Shown: in pieces, positions 52,045 to 63,991 of the stretch
Layout of the letters: every line of letters begins with the position of its first letter
Numbering within the stretch: position 1 is the stretch's first letter
Assembly (NCBI GenBank): GCA_051294375.1
Contig: CM119263.1
Span: forward strand, 24,423,447 to 24,487,446
DNA: 64,000 nt
Direction of reading: 5' to 3'
DNA from: Paraspadella gotoi
Taxonomy: Eukaryota; Chaetognatha
Program-made: the position numbers and the translations under genes
Notes under the pieces: generated by a model
Seen by the model: the letters and a program-made list of their open reading frames with translations, nothing else
Told to the model about the DNA's origin: nothing
Databases searched by the model: none

Positions 52045-53201
52045 ATGAATTTGCCGGTCCGACGTGGTTTGAATTTCCGACGGGCGTTAACGGCTTTGGG
52101 ACCCAAAAAAAAAAAGTATTTGTTTAATCCACGGTGTTGATTGTGTACGAGGCAAGGCTTTGACCAAGATCTCAGAGAGCAATTTAATTCATACTATTAA
52201 AACTCAAAATAGAAACATATTAATATATTAATTAGAATTATATCATTCTTTATCGTATCGTGCAATAAGTCAAAATAATTTTCAAAAATAGGATTCACGA
52301 TCCTCGCTATCTTTTTTCATTGGCTTCGTCTCCCCAAACTCATTTTCCCTTTCATTTTCGTTTGTTTGTCGAACCTTTTAACTTCTCAAAACTCCTTCAC
52401 TTAATCGAGGATCAAAGTCTTCTTTACATCTCCACCCCCCCCTCTTCGCTCCCTCCCTTTCTCCCCGGTGCTTCCACTAAATCAACAAGCATCTGATTCG
52501 GGTTTTAATTTTTTTTTTTTATTCTAAATTCGCGATTTTCGGTGAACTCTTTCACAATCGAAGCCTTTTTCACAATCTTCCTCACTGTTCACTCCCTTTT
52601 TCTCTCTCTCTCTATTTTGATTGCGGTGGAAAAAGAAAAAAAAAGGAGGAAGAAGATACGAATTTCCGTCCGACAGACCGACCGACCGACACCCCGCGGG
52701 GGTGGAAGTGGAAAAGAGAGAGAGGGGAGAGGGGGTGTGGAAAAAAGAGCGTGGATGGGGGGTGGATGTGGAAAGAGAGAGAAGGGAGAGAATATGAATC
52801 GATCAAGGCTGGAATTGGAAGAAAGGGAAGAAGAGCTGGAAAGGGGAAAAATAAGAAGGCGTGATAAAAGAGAAAATGATAGGGAGGGAGTGGAAAGATG
52901 GGGCAAGGAGAGAATGACGTTTAGAAGAAAAAAAGGCGTTTAGAAACGAAGAAGAATGAAATTGATTTTTGGTCCAATCGAAAAAGGGCCAGAAAATACA
53001 ACGACGACAACAACAACAACAACAAAAAAACAACAGACACAACGGTAAAGAACGTCAGAAAACGTCAAAGCGTCCGCGCCCATATCGGCCGAAAAAATCG
53101 TCTCGACGAATAAGACGGAAACTGTTCATTTGGGGGTGGCTCGAGAAAGAGAATCTTCTCTCTCTCTCTCTCTCTCTTGTCTCTCTCTCTCTCTCTCCGT
53201 C

Positions 53202-53238
<37 letters not shown>

Positions 53239-54232
53239 TCTCTCTCTCTCTCTTTCTCTCTTCCTCCTGGACATCTCTCTCTCTCTCAAAAAGGGTTTCC
53301 ACAGGTTTAGATGATTATGCTGGAATATCGTTTAAAATCCAGGAAAATTGTTGGCGTGAAACGAAGGGAGCCTTGGCGTCGAGAAAAATTTTTTTTTTTT
53401 TCTTAGCACGCGGAGGCGGGAGGGGGTGAAGTGTTGGGACGAACGGGGGGTGGTGGCCGATGAGTTTTCCCCACCGCCCACCTCAATCCCACCTTTATCA
53501 GGGGGTGCGCGGTGTGGGGAGAGGTTGAAAATATCGGCTATGAAAACGACCGCGGATACGATGAAGGGAGGGCGGAGCGGGGGGGTGAGGGGGAGGAAAG
53601 AGGCCGAATAAAGTCGGTCACTATTTTGCCCTCATTTCCTTCGCTAACGAAATTTTCTTCCCGCTCGTTTTTTTTTTTCTTCTTCTCCCTTTTTCGGTCT
53701 GGGATGAATCAAAGCGAGAGTATCCAGGATTCGCAACGCATCTCTCGTTGAAGGAGGTGGTCGAGTGATGGGGTGGAGAGGATCGTGAAAGAATTGGGGT
53801 GGAAAGACTGGGTGTTAGGGTTGATGGAAAAAAAAAACGGGGTAAGCTTCGATATCTCGTAACCTTGGAAACGATGAGCATAGATCATCAATACTCTTGC
53901 TCGTCAAAAGGTTTTCAGGGAAAACTTTTTGGCGGGAATTTTGCTCAAAACTAAATGGAAATTCCATCAAAGATTCCATTACGAAAAACGTCAAAAGTTA
54001 GTTTAGATTTTGTACAGCGAAGCTTGAAATATGGATGAAACTCCAACACAAGGCTTAACTTATCCCAGCGACTAAAAAATTCCAAGTAATAATTCACGTC
54101 GAAAGGAAAACAATTCCATCTAAGAGCAAACAGAAAAATAATTCCATCTCTCCGCGTTTTCCCAGGAACCGAGGGTCCATTTCGACCCCCCGCAACAGGG
54201 GGGACCGGTTGGCGGGAGGCTGTCGACCCCGT
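52041..54232. other. non-coding, purine/pyrimidine-rich
   Basis: AT-rich DNA, then G/A-rich (52630-52950), a CT tract (53157-53288) and G-rich DNA (53410-53600). No supported gene. Confidence 0.5.
53157..53288. repeat. (CT)n microsatellite, interrupted
   Basis: CT tract with TTG, CGTCG and CCTGGACA interruptions. Confidence 0.9.
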
Positions 54233-55826
54233 CCGGGTCCATTCTCGCCCCGATGGGTCGAGAAGGACAACCGGGCAGCGACGGGCTCGAACCCCTTTTG
54301 TCAATCCCTTCGGTTTCTCCTCGTGTTTGTCGCGTTTTTTGTCATTTATTTTCTATTCATTCGTCTTTTGTTTTTCTTTTTGTTTCGTTTCGATCTTTTC
54401 TGTCTTTTCTTCTCTCGGCCACGAGCGCCGGCGCGGAAACGACGACGACAACGACGACGACATCGATTCTTGTTTGATCGGCAATAAATTCACACCTCAT
54501 CAAATCCGCGGCCTCGGCCGTGAGTCTCCTCGGTTTTAAGGGGGCGGGAAAGAGGGGGGGGGGAGGCTAAAGATGTTTTGTGCCGGGCGGAGGTGTTGAT
54601 TGCCGGACGCCGGACGGAACGTCGGTCCACCCCGATCGGTCGGTCGGTCGTTGAATTCCAAAACACACAAAAACCTTAAAAGCCGATTTCGATTCTTGTA
54701 TGGGAATTTTTTTTGCGTCGCTATGCAAACTAGACGAACCGTTGGAAAATCAAACAGCGTCGACGTTAACTATGACGCATTTTTTCGTTTGATTTAATTT
54801 TTTTGACCCGCCGTTGACAGAAATTTATGTTGTTTTTTTTTCCCTCTCCATTGTTGCCAAGTGATCGTCGCAATTGTGGTTTTGAAAAGGCTTTAACTGT
54901 TAAATCTTCAATTCTTGAAACCTAAAACCAAGCTGCGGTATAAGTACTAGTAATTTCCTGTATATGAACCAAAACTTTCAAAATATTTCGTGTTTTTGTA
55001 TTACTAATATTATAATAACCCAATTGAAAAACCGGGTCCATTCTCGCCCCGATGGTCGAGAAGGACAAACCGGCAGCGACGGGCTCGAACCCTTTTGTCA
55101 ATCCCTTCGTTTCTCCTCGTGTTTTGTCGCGTTTTTTGTCATTTATTTTCTATTCATTCGTCTTTTGTTTTTCTTTTTGTTTCGTTTCGATCTTTTCTGT
55201 CTTTTCTTCTCTCGGCCACGAGCGCCGGCGCGGAAACGACGACGACAACGACGACGACATCGATTCTTGTTTGATCGGCAATAAATTCACACCTCATCAA
55301 ATCCGCGGCCTCGGCCGTGAGTCTCCTCGGTTTTAAGGGGGCGGGAAAGAGGGGGGGGAGGCTAAAGATGTTTTGTGCCGGGCGGAGGTGTTGATTGCCG
55401 GACGCCGGACGGAACGTCGGTCCACCCCGATCGGTCGGTCGGTCGTTTGAATTCCAAAACACACAAAAACCTTAAAAGCCGATTTCGATTCTTGTATGGG
55501 AATTTTTTTTTGCGTCGCTATGCAAACTAGACGAACCGTTGGAAAATCAAACAGCGTCGACGTTAACTATGACGCATTTTTTCGTTTGATTTAATTTTTT
55601 TGACCCGCCGTTGACAGAAATTTATGTTGTTTTTTTTTCCCTCTCCATTGTTGCCAAGTGATCGTCGCAATTGTGGTCTTGAAAAGCTTTAACTGTTAAA
55701 TCTTCAATTCTTGAAACCTAAAAACCAAGCTGCGGTATAAGTACTAGTAATTTACTGTATATGAACCAAAACTTTCAAAATATTTCGTGTATTAGTATTA
55801 CTAATATTATAACCCAATTGAAAAAA
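54233..55826 (+). repeat. ~800-bp direct tandem duplication, two copies
   Basis: Copy 1 is 54233-55031 and copy 2 is 55032-55826. They match along their full length, from CCGGGTCCATTCTCGCCCCG to ATAACCCAATTGAAAAA. Nearly all differences are single-base insertions or deletions in homopolymers (GATGGG/GATGG, GGGCAGC/GGCAGC, AAAAGG/AAAAG), with few substitutions. An embedded open frame is the same in both and looks non-coding. Confidence 0.93.
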
Positions 55827-56059
55827 CAACCTCCCAACAAACTTTAAATTGGAGCTATCAAGTCAAAACGATAATGATGAACAAACGTGGAAGACGGAAA
55901 AAAAATAATCTGGTCCAGAGACCAGCGTAAAAAAAAATTAAAAAAAAAGCTAATCTGGATCAGAGACCAGAAAATAAAACTCAAACGATCTCAAGTGGAG
56001 GAAAAGATTAAATTGGCTCAAGACTCAAAAAATGGAAAGTGGGCAGCGATTTCAAGGGC

Positions 56060-56640
56060 GTTTGAGAGCAAAGGGCGATTAAGAGCAGAGGGCGATTGAG
56101 AGCAGAGGGGCGATTGAGAGCAAAGGGGCGATTGAGAGAAAAGGGCGCGATTGAGAGCAAAGGGGCGATTGAGAGCAAAGAGGCGATTGAGAGCAAAAGA
56201 GGCGATTGAGAGCAAAAGGGCGATTGAGAGCAAAGGGGCAGAGAGAAAAGGCGATTGAGTAGAAAGGGGTGATGGATAGCAGAGGGGATTGAGAGCAAAT
56301 GGGCGATTGAGAGAAAGGGACCGATTAAGAGCTGAGGGGCGATTGAGGGCAAAGGGGCGATTGAGAGCAACGGGCGATTGAGGCAAAGGGACGTTGAGAG
56401 CAAAGGGGCGATGAAGAGCAGAGGGGTGGTTGAGAGCAAAGGGGTAAATTAAGAGCAAATGGGCGATTGAGAGCAAAGGGCCGAGTAAGAGCAGAGGTGA
56501 TTGAGAGCAAAGGGGGATTGATACAAGGTGAGGAGAGCAGAGGGCGATTGAGAGCAAAGCGGCGATTGAGAGCAAAAGGGGCGATAAGAGCAGAGGTGCG
56601 ATTTGAGAGCAAAGGGGCGATTGAGAGCAAAGGAGCGCTT
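56060..56640 (+). repeat. 18-bp minisatellite array
   Basis: About 30 units of the form GGGGCGATTGAGAGCAAA, with variants GAGAGCAGA, CGATTAAGAGC and occasional shorter units. The 18-base period keeps six-residue repeats open in all frames (for example Leu-Ser-Ile-Ala-Pro-Leu on the minus strand), which explains the long open frames here. Confidence 0.95.
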
Positions 56641-56904
56641 GGAAAAACGATGTTTTTGCTTTGGGAAATACAGCTATGATGATTTAGAATCTTTACGTAA
56701 GAACGTTGGCAAAATAATTTTAAAAAAGTTTCGTATTTATTGTATTTGTTGATCCTAGAAAAAATTGTAACATTAATTTATAAAAAAACAATGTTATGTT
56801 TGTAAAAACTCGTCCATTTTCCATAATTCACCAGGAACCACGGTAATACTAATAGGTGCTTAACTACGTAATGTCATCGATCCCTCGTCTTTTGATCACT
56901 CGAT

Positions 56905-56929
56905 NNNNNNNNNNNNNNNNNNNNNNNNN
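56905..56929. other. assembly gap (25 N)
   Basis: A run of N that cuts off the 3' side of the candidate minus-strand exon next to it. Confidence 0.99.
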
Positions 56930-57206
56930 CGCTTTCGATCGCTTTCGATCGCTTCGGCGCTAAAAAGCTCAAAGTGAGTCTCGCCGCGTGACGTCTTCGA
57001 CTTCTGCTCCGCGGGATTCCACCGAAACAAAGACGCCATTCCTCTCCGCTGATTGCCGCCAAGTCGGCCGCCGACTCGCGTTCCTCTAGCCGACGCAACC
57101 GACAACACTCGGTCCACTATCTCCGGCGCGAACATCGGGTCCGCCGACGAATTAACGAGCCAGCTGTCTCGGTTGGTGATCTTATTATTATTGTTGTTGT
57201 TACTTG
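56930..57206 (-). CDS. candidate exon truncated by a gap, minus strand, unknown product
   Basis: After an acceptor (ccgtgaatggtgcag) the minus strand stays open for about 277 bases up to the N run, with G/C third positions. It reads an Asn run, then ITNRDSWLVNSSADPMFAPE, IVDRVLSVASARGTRVGGRL and MASLFRWNPAEQKSK. A stop lies just upstream in the same frame, so this is an internal exon, not a start. The donor is lost in the gap. No family recognised. Confidence 0.4.
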
Positions 57207-57698
57207 CTGCACCATTCACGGTTTAGACACGGTGAAACCTGCTGATAACAAACAAGGTGTTAACTACATAGCATATAATTGCATCGAGTTAAAATTCGAT
57301 ATTCTCAAATTGCCGCTCGAGCAGTTATACTAATAGTCTAATACCCAGAAACGTCAACACAAAATACAAAGTACTGAGCTTAGTCATTGGTCAATGGTCA
57401 TAAGAAGAATATCCCAAAAGTTTTGAATTGATTCCGGGTTTTATAAAATTTAATTTTTCGCCCCATTTAGACTATGATAAAATTTTAAACGCAACATAAT
57501 TTCAAAATACTTTTATTGCTCGAAGAGAGATAGTGAATTGTTAAGTATTTTGTCATTAAAAAGAAATTAATTTCGTTCGATCACTGCATTACCATCCCGT
57601 TTCTATCCCCGGGGCCACGCCGAGGCTGCAATTAATTTTCCATTTTTCTACCAAATTTTCAGTAAAAATATGTTTAAAAAAATGTTGTATCTTCGCAG

Positions 57699-58045
57699 AG
57701 GTTTTTGTTCGGGTGGAGCCGCTGAGTGACCAGATGAACTCCCCTTTCCCCCCAAAGATTCCCGCAAAGTTACCAGCCCCCGCAGCTGGTCATCCTCCAC
57801 TTAGGGGCACTTTACTTCCCCACTCCGCTCAACCCTCCTCCTCTTCGCTTTTTAACCGCCCTCTGGCGGAAACGCCCGAAGACACCCGGCCGCAGCGGCG
57901 GCGGCCGCGGCGGAGGCGGCCCTCTCGCCTGGTTTCGGTTCCTCGTTTATTTACAAAGCGCCGTTCATTTGTTTATGACTGGTTTAAAGAGATTCAAGAT
58001 TTCCACCCTTTGCCCGGCGTAATTGGTAGCATCGGGTTTTCTTAG
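57699..58045 (+). CDS. weak candidate terminal exon, Pro/Arg-rich
   Basis: A possible acceptor (tatcttcgcag) is followed by an open frame (VFVRVEPLSDQMNSPFPPKI ... ending VIGSIGFS) to a TAG. It contains Pro-rich and Arg-rich patches. It has no linked upstream exon and no recognisable domain. Confidence 0.2.
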
Positions 58046-58466
58046 GGGGGAAGGATTGGGGGGGGAGAAATGGGGAGAGGGGAAGTTGGGAGAAAGGGAA
58101 ACAGGGAACTGAGATTAAGGTGGGGAAAGTTAAGACGGAAGACAAGTTTAGCGGGAACGTTGCGCAAGAAAAGCAAGTCAATTTGCAGATGCATAAATTA
58201 CTTAATTGGAATACACAAGTGTCTGGGAACTGAGGAAAATTCGGTCAGATGTCTGTAATGTTGCGAAATCGAAGACGATTAACTAGAAGGTTTAACAGTT
58301 TAAAAAAAATATGGATGAAAAAAAAAAGCGTTCAGAAAAAGCTTAGCGAGTCTTTTACCCAAAATATGGGACCCATTAAGAGACAACAAAGTTTCGGTGG
58401 TTCAACCGAAAAAGGTTCACATATCAACGTGAAATAAATCTTCTTTTTTAACCACGAAACTTAGCC

Positions 58467-58473
58467 ATCGATA

Positions 58474-58506
<33 letters not shown>
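58467..58506. repeat. (GTC)n trinucleotide tract
   Basis: About 13 GTC units. Confidence 0.9.
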
Positions 58507-58508
<2 letters not shown>

Positions 58509-58818
58509 GTTTATCTTTCAAATAGAAAAAAAAAATGGCGTCATTTGTAGAGATGGCAACGGCCTTTTTTGCCGATTTACCCGCAGAATAACAGTTATTA
58601 TTTATTGTCTTTTCGAATTCACCGGCCCACCGAAGGGATCATTGCCTGCCCTTGCCTCCCCTGAAAATTAATCGCCGGTTCTTCGTGTTTACCGAGTTCC
58701 GTCGGGGCGTGACTTATTACGCGACCAAGCGGCGAAAGCGAAGGACAATCGCCGTCGAACAAAAGACGAAATCGAAGAAAAACAAACGGAAAAAGATTCG
58801 ACTGTTGACTTTTTTACG

Positions 58819-58873
<55 letters not shown>
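58819..58873. repeat. (CGT)n trinucleotide tract
   Basis: About 18 pure CGT units. Poly-Arg or poly-Asp open frames here are products of the repeat. Confidence 0.95.
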
Positions 58874-59039
58874 TGAGTTTGTTTACTTTTTTCCGTTTCA
58901 TCCCCTTAAATTAGAAATGTGAGGAATCTGGTTATAAAAAAAAAAGGCCGAGGTTACGGATCTTCAAGTTAAAGAAAATAACTCAGCACAGAGGGGTCAA
59001 GGTAAAAATGGTAATCTTTAATTTTATATTTCTTTCTAG

Positions 59040-59301
59040 GTTCTCATTCGATGCGGCAACCGACGCCACCGAAAGTTTAGTCAGCTTGTCCTCATCATCG
59101 ACTTTGGACTTCGGAAGAAGAAAAACTAGATTTTGTGGAGAATTGAAAACGAGGGATCGACGTGTAGAATCAGTCGGGTACATGGATCGATCGAGGACGC
59201 CGCCTTTCCATCTCGTAGCTTCCGTTTCCTGTTCTACTTTTGACGCAGAATCCTTCGTATCTCTTATCCCCTCCTCGCTCCTCGGTTCTCACTTTCGATA
59301 A
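59040..59301 (+). CDS. candidate terminal exon, Ser-rich, unknown product
   Basis: An acceptor with a good pyrimidine tract (atttctttctag) opens a frame reading FSFDAATDATESLVSLSSSS, TLDFGRRKTR and on to a TAA at 59299-59301 (about 86 residues). The composition looks protein-like. No upstream exon could be linked. Confidence 0.3.
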
Positions 59302-59527
59302 AATCACCGTTCTCCTTTTCGAGTCTCCACCCGACCCTTATCTCATCGATCCTCCGCACAACAGGAACAACAACAACAACAATCAATCGTTCGTCCTTCA
59401 ATAAGCATCATATGTTCGGATCAAGTAACATAACTGACCAGTTGATTATTCCATTTATTGACACATTGTAGATTTTAATACTTTTCTGCGTTTATTCGGC
59501 TTCTTTTCTTTTGCTTCTTCTTCTTTC

Positions 59528-59572
59528 TCCTCCTCCTCTTCCTCCTCCTCCTCCTCCTCCTCCTCCTCCTCC
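59528..59572. repeat. (TCC)n trinucleotide tract
   Basis: About 14 TCC units with one TTCC interruption. Confidence 0.9.
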
Positions 59573-59861
59573 TTTCCCTACTTCGAAAATATCTCACGTT
59601 TCTTCCCGAATCAAAATATTGTTTTCTCTGGGGTGAAAATCAACGAATGAAATAAATAGGCTCCTTTTTTTTTTCCATCAGTAAGAGCGATAGGGGAGGA
59701 TGAAGATGACCATCGAACAATAAAAATATATAATTATTATAAAACTAACACGAAGTGAATTTTCTTCTTTAAATACGGATAAAAATAAGTATGGTATATA
59801 ACTAGTTAAGCCTACTATTTCTTTGAATTGCTTTCATTAAAAAGAAAATAAGAAGTCCCAG

Positions 59862-60055
59862 AGTAAAGGCAGAGTGGATTCCTTTCTGAGACGGTCTACT
59901 GCTACGGTGCTGCGCTACGGTTCAGCGCCGCTCCGGCACCGTCGCGGTGCGCGAAAACCCTCGCGCGACGAATCCCTCTTGTTCGCGCGCAAACCCCAAA
60001 GTCATCATCTAATTTCCAAAGACGTTTTCCTCTCCGGTTTATCTCTTTCTCCGAG
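59862..60055 (+). CDS. candidate internal exon, basic protein, unknown product
   Basis: Acceptor aagaagtcccag and donor TCCGAG|GTCAGG bound 194 open bases with G/C-rich third positions, reading SKGRVDSFLRRSTATVLRYG, then RHRRGARKPSRDESLLFARK. It has Arg/Ser-rich phosphosite-like motifs (RRST, RKPS) but no recognised domain. Neighbouring exons were not found. Confidence 0.35.
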
Positions 60056-61474
60056 GTCAGGGGTCAACCGAAAGGGAAGAAGAGGAAAATATTCTAGGGA
60101 AGAAGAAGGAAGATTGAGAGAGAGAAGGAGAAAGGAAAGTGAATAGATGGAAGGGGGGAGGATTATAGGAAAGTATTAGAGGAAAAGGTTAGAGAAAAGA
60201 AAATTTTAGGAGAAAATTGTGAATGTATTTAGACCGGGAAATTGGAACAAAAGGAAAGAAAGGAAGGGAGCAATGAGAGATGCGAGGAAAAAGAAGGGAA
60301 TGAGCGAACTGAGAAGGGATAAAAGAGCGGAAGTGGTGAGGAAAAAGAGATAAAGGACAGAGGAACAGGGCAGACTTTGGTAGAATGGGTTCCGGTTATA
60401 CGAAGAAAGGATGAATATCCACGACGACGACGAAGACGACGACCACGACGACGACGATTCGGTGAAAGTCGATTTTTTCTCCTTTATCTTCGCTTTGGCG
60501 CTCGGGCGCTCGAGCGAGGGCGAGGGAGACGAAATGACGTCTCAACAATAAAGAGGACGATGAGGTTTTTTTTTAAGGTAAAAGTTTGAGAAGTAAACGA
60601 GGGTATTTTTTTGGTCACTGGCCACTGGCCACTGGCCACTGACCAGGGTTTAGGCCAAGATTTTATGACTTGCAATAAATGGTTGAGGTGCTTGAAAATT
60701 GGACTGATTTTAAAGAGAAATCGGGGATGAAGGGAGGAAAAGTTATATAAGGATGAGACGACTTAGATGAGGAGAAAAGAAAATGATGAGGTGAGGAGAT
60801 AAAGGAGAAAAGAGGAGGAGAAAAGGGGAGGAGGAAAAAAGAGGAGGAGAAAAGATGAGGAGAAAGAGAGGAGGAGAAAGAGAGGAGGAGACGAAGGAAA
60901 ATAGAAGATTAGAATATGATAATTGTAAAATATATATAAAAAAATTATCGTATAGAATAGATTGATGGATCGAACTTGAATAGAGAACGAGCTAAAAGAA
61001 GAGTGATTAAGATAAGGAGAGTGAGTGCGAGAGCGAGAGCGAGCGAAAGCGAGCGAAAGCGAAAGCCGAAGGCGGACCCGTCTGCTTTTCGTCCTCGATC
61101 TCTTTCATTCAAATTCAAATGACGAAGCGAAACAAAATAGAAAAATCGATGCTTTTCAAAGACTCTTTTCTGCTTCGAAAACCCATAAAAATATTACCCC
61201 CCCCCCGCGCCCACAACCCCGCCCCCCCTTCGTGGCCGCCCCCTTCTTTTGAAATATTGGCAAAGGTCAAAGCGACGTCGGGGCGCGCGCGATGGGTCGC
61301 ATTCGCGGCCGAATAGGGCGGACGGGGCTCTCCGATTCCGCGCACCATAGAAGAAAAAAAAATAGAAGTTATTGGTGCGAGCGTTATGGTGCGCGTCGGT
61401 GGCCGCGAGCTGAAATGGGAGGAGAGATGGAAAGAGAGAGGATGACATATCTCGGTTTTTTTGGGGAGAGGGAG
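60056..61474. other. purine-rich non-coding region
   Basis: G/A-rich DNA with a short (GGCCACTG)n repeat near 60617-60643, a (GAC)-type tract near 60420-60460, and a GC-rich patch near 61200-61330. No supported gene. Confidence 0.5.
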
Positions 61475-61488
61475 GGTGGGAGGGGAGA

Positions 61489-61533
<45 letters not shown>

Positions 61534-61694
61534 GCTTTTGCTGTAGTTTTAAGAAAAATGTAAAAAAAAGAAAAAAAAACTAACATAAAAAATGGCAAAA
61601 AGAAAAAAGAAGAATACAAATGCCATAAGTAAGGAGAAAGAGGGAAAGAAAATTGGAAAAGAAGAAATATGAGAGAGAGAGAGAGATAGGGAGA

Positions 61695-61741
<47 letters not shown>

Positions 61742-62668
61742 AGGAGAGAGAAGAGAGAGAGAGAGAGAGAGATTGGAAATTGGGTCTCAGGCTCGGATCG
61801 GTCTCGAGGATCGAACAGCAAAGAGAAGTTAAACCTCAGAGGAACAAAGGCCACGCAGAAAATTCGCCCCAAGATAATAAGATGGGGAAACCTCGAGTTA
61901 TCACCTCGGGTGGTGGTGGATGGGGCGGGGGTGAAGGGTCTGGGTGAGGAGCGGAGGCGGGGTTCTGGTGAGATATGGGAGAGAAGTTTGGGAGAGAATA
62001 TCGTATGTGATTAGAGATGACAGTTAGGACGATGGGGAAGGTTAAAATTGGGGAGGATATTTATGTACACAAAAGGGGACGGGTTGGAGAAAAGATGCGA
62101 GGTTGATAAGTTGATGAAGAAGAAACACAAAAGCCCACAAATGACGGTAGGATTTTATGAAATGTGATGCTTTTTAAGACCCGCCAAATGTCGATATACT
62201 TAACTTAACAATTTTGTCTAGATCACCAGTTTCAGAACATTCCAACAAACTTCCACCACACGATGGCGCCTGAAGCACTGTTGCCGCCTGATCCACCCAC
62301 GGCATCGTCGGCGGCGGCGGCGCCGTTTTTTTCCTTTTTCGCGCCGGGAAAAAAATCGACGCCGGGATTTTGTGGGATTTGGTTCGATTCTCTTTCGGGT
62401 CTCATATTCGCCGCTGAAATTCGATGGAGTCGCGCTTGGGTATTTGGAGCTGGAGCTGGCGTTGGAGCTGGAGTAGATGGGGTTGCGGCTGGCGCTGGCA
62501 GGGTGAGTTAGTGTCTTAAGGCGTCTGATTTAAGTTCTTTGTTGTTTGTGGTCTCAAAAATTGAGAATTGGAATCGAAGTAGAGATATTTGTGATTCCTG
62601 GTTCCTTATTCCTGGTTCCTAATAGTACCCCTTTCCCTATCTTTCCTGGATAACCCTGGTTTTCCCCG

Positions 62669-62693
62669 NNNNNNNNNNNNNNNNNNNNNNNNN
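62669..62693. other. assembly gap (25 N) at the palindrome centre
   Basis: A run of N at the start of the spacer between the two arms. Confidence 0.99.
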
Positions 62694-62696
62694 TCG

Positions 62697-62815
62697 CGGC
62701 GGGGATCGGGGAGAAGAGGGGGATCGAGGAGAAAGGGGGAATGGGGAGAAAGGGGGATCGGGGAGAAAGGGGGGATCGAGGAGAAAGGGGGGGATCGAGG
62801 AGAAAGGGGATCGAT
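62697..62815 (+). repeat. ~18-bp G/A-rich minisatellite in the palindrome spacer
   Basis: About six units of the form GGGGATCGAGGAGAAAGG with GATCGGGG and AATGGGG variants and variable G-run length. Confidence 0.85.
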
Positions 62816-63761
62816 GCGGGGAAAACCAGGGTATCCAGGAAAGATAGGGAAAGGGGTACTATCTATCAGGAACCAGAATAAGGAACCAGGAATCACAAAT
62901 ATCTTACTTCGATTCCAATTCTCATTTTTGAGACCAACAAACAACAAAGAACTTAAATCAGACGCCTTAAGAACACTAAACTCACCCTGCCAGCGCAGCC
63001 ACGCAACCCCATCTACTCCAGCTCCAACGCCAGCTCCAGCTAAATACCAAGCGCGACTCCAATCGAATTCTCAGCGGCGAATATGAGACCCGAAAGAGAA
63101 TCGAACCAAATCCCACAAAAATCCCGGCGTCGATTTTTTTCCCGGCGCAGAAAAAGGAAAAAAACGGCGCCGCCGCCGCCGGACGATGCCGTGGGTGGAT
63201 CAGGCGGCAACAGTGCTTCAGGCGCCATCGTGTGGTGGAAAGTTTGTTGGAATGTTCTGAAACTGGTGATCTAGACAAAATTGTTAAGTTAAGTATATCG
63301 ACATTTGGCGGGTCTTAAAAAGCATCACATTTTCATAAAATCCTACCGGTCATTTGTGGGCTTTTGTGTTTCTTCTTCATCAACTTATCAACCTCGCATC
63401 TTTTCTCCAACCGTTCCCTTTTGTGTACATATAGTCCTCCCCAATTTTAACCTTCCCCATCGTCCTAACTGTCATCTCTAATCACATACGATATTCTCTC
63501 CCAAACTTCTCTCCCATATCTCACCAGAACCCCGCCTCCGCTCCCACCCAACCTTCACCCCCGCCCCATCACCACCACCCGAGGTGATAACTCGAGGTTT
63601 CCCCATCTTATTATCTTGGGGCAATTTTCTGCGTGGCCTTTGTTCCTCTGAGGTTTAACTTCTCTTTGCTGTTCGATCCTCGCAGACCGATCCGAGCCTG
63701 AGACCCAATTTCCAATCTCTCTCTCTCTCTCTCTCTTCTCTCTCCTCTCTTCTCCTCTCTC

Positions 63762-63812
<51 letters not shown>

Positions 63813-63955
63813 TCTTCATATTTCTTCTTTTCCAATTTTTCTTTCCCTCTTTCTCCTTACTTATGGCATTTGTATTCTTCTTTTTTCTTTTTGCCATTTT
63901 TTATGTTAGTTTTTTTTTCTTTTTTTTACATTTTTCTTTAAACTACAGCAAAACG

Positions 63956-63991
<36 letters not shown>

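Noticed and set aside
56008-56630. Open frames of 100-185 residues on the minus strand
   Set aside because: They are translations of the 18-bp minisatellite, whose period keeps frames open without any selection.
58652-58876. Arg-rich open frame
   Set aside because: Its second half is the (CGT)n tract, and the first half has no splice or start support.
60410-60550. Short acidic frame (Asp-rich, ending MTSQQ) starting at an ATG
   Set aside because: It comes mostly from a GAC-type trinucleotide tract, is under 50 residues and has no acceptor or linked exon.
62263-62511. 82-residue frame in the left palindrome arm and its mirror copy in the right arm
   Set aside because: Frameshifted between the arms, low-complexity Ala/Gly, and no splice signals; not a conserved protein.
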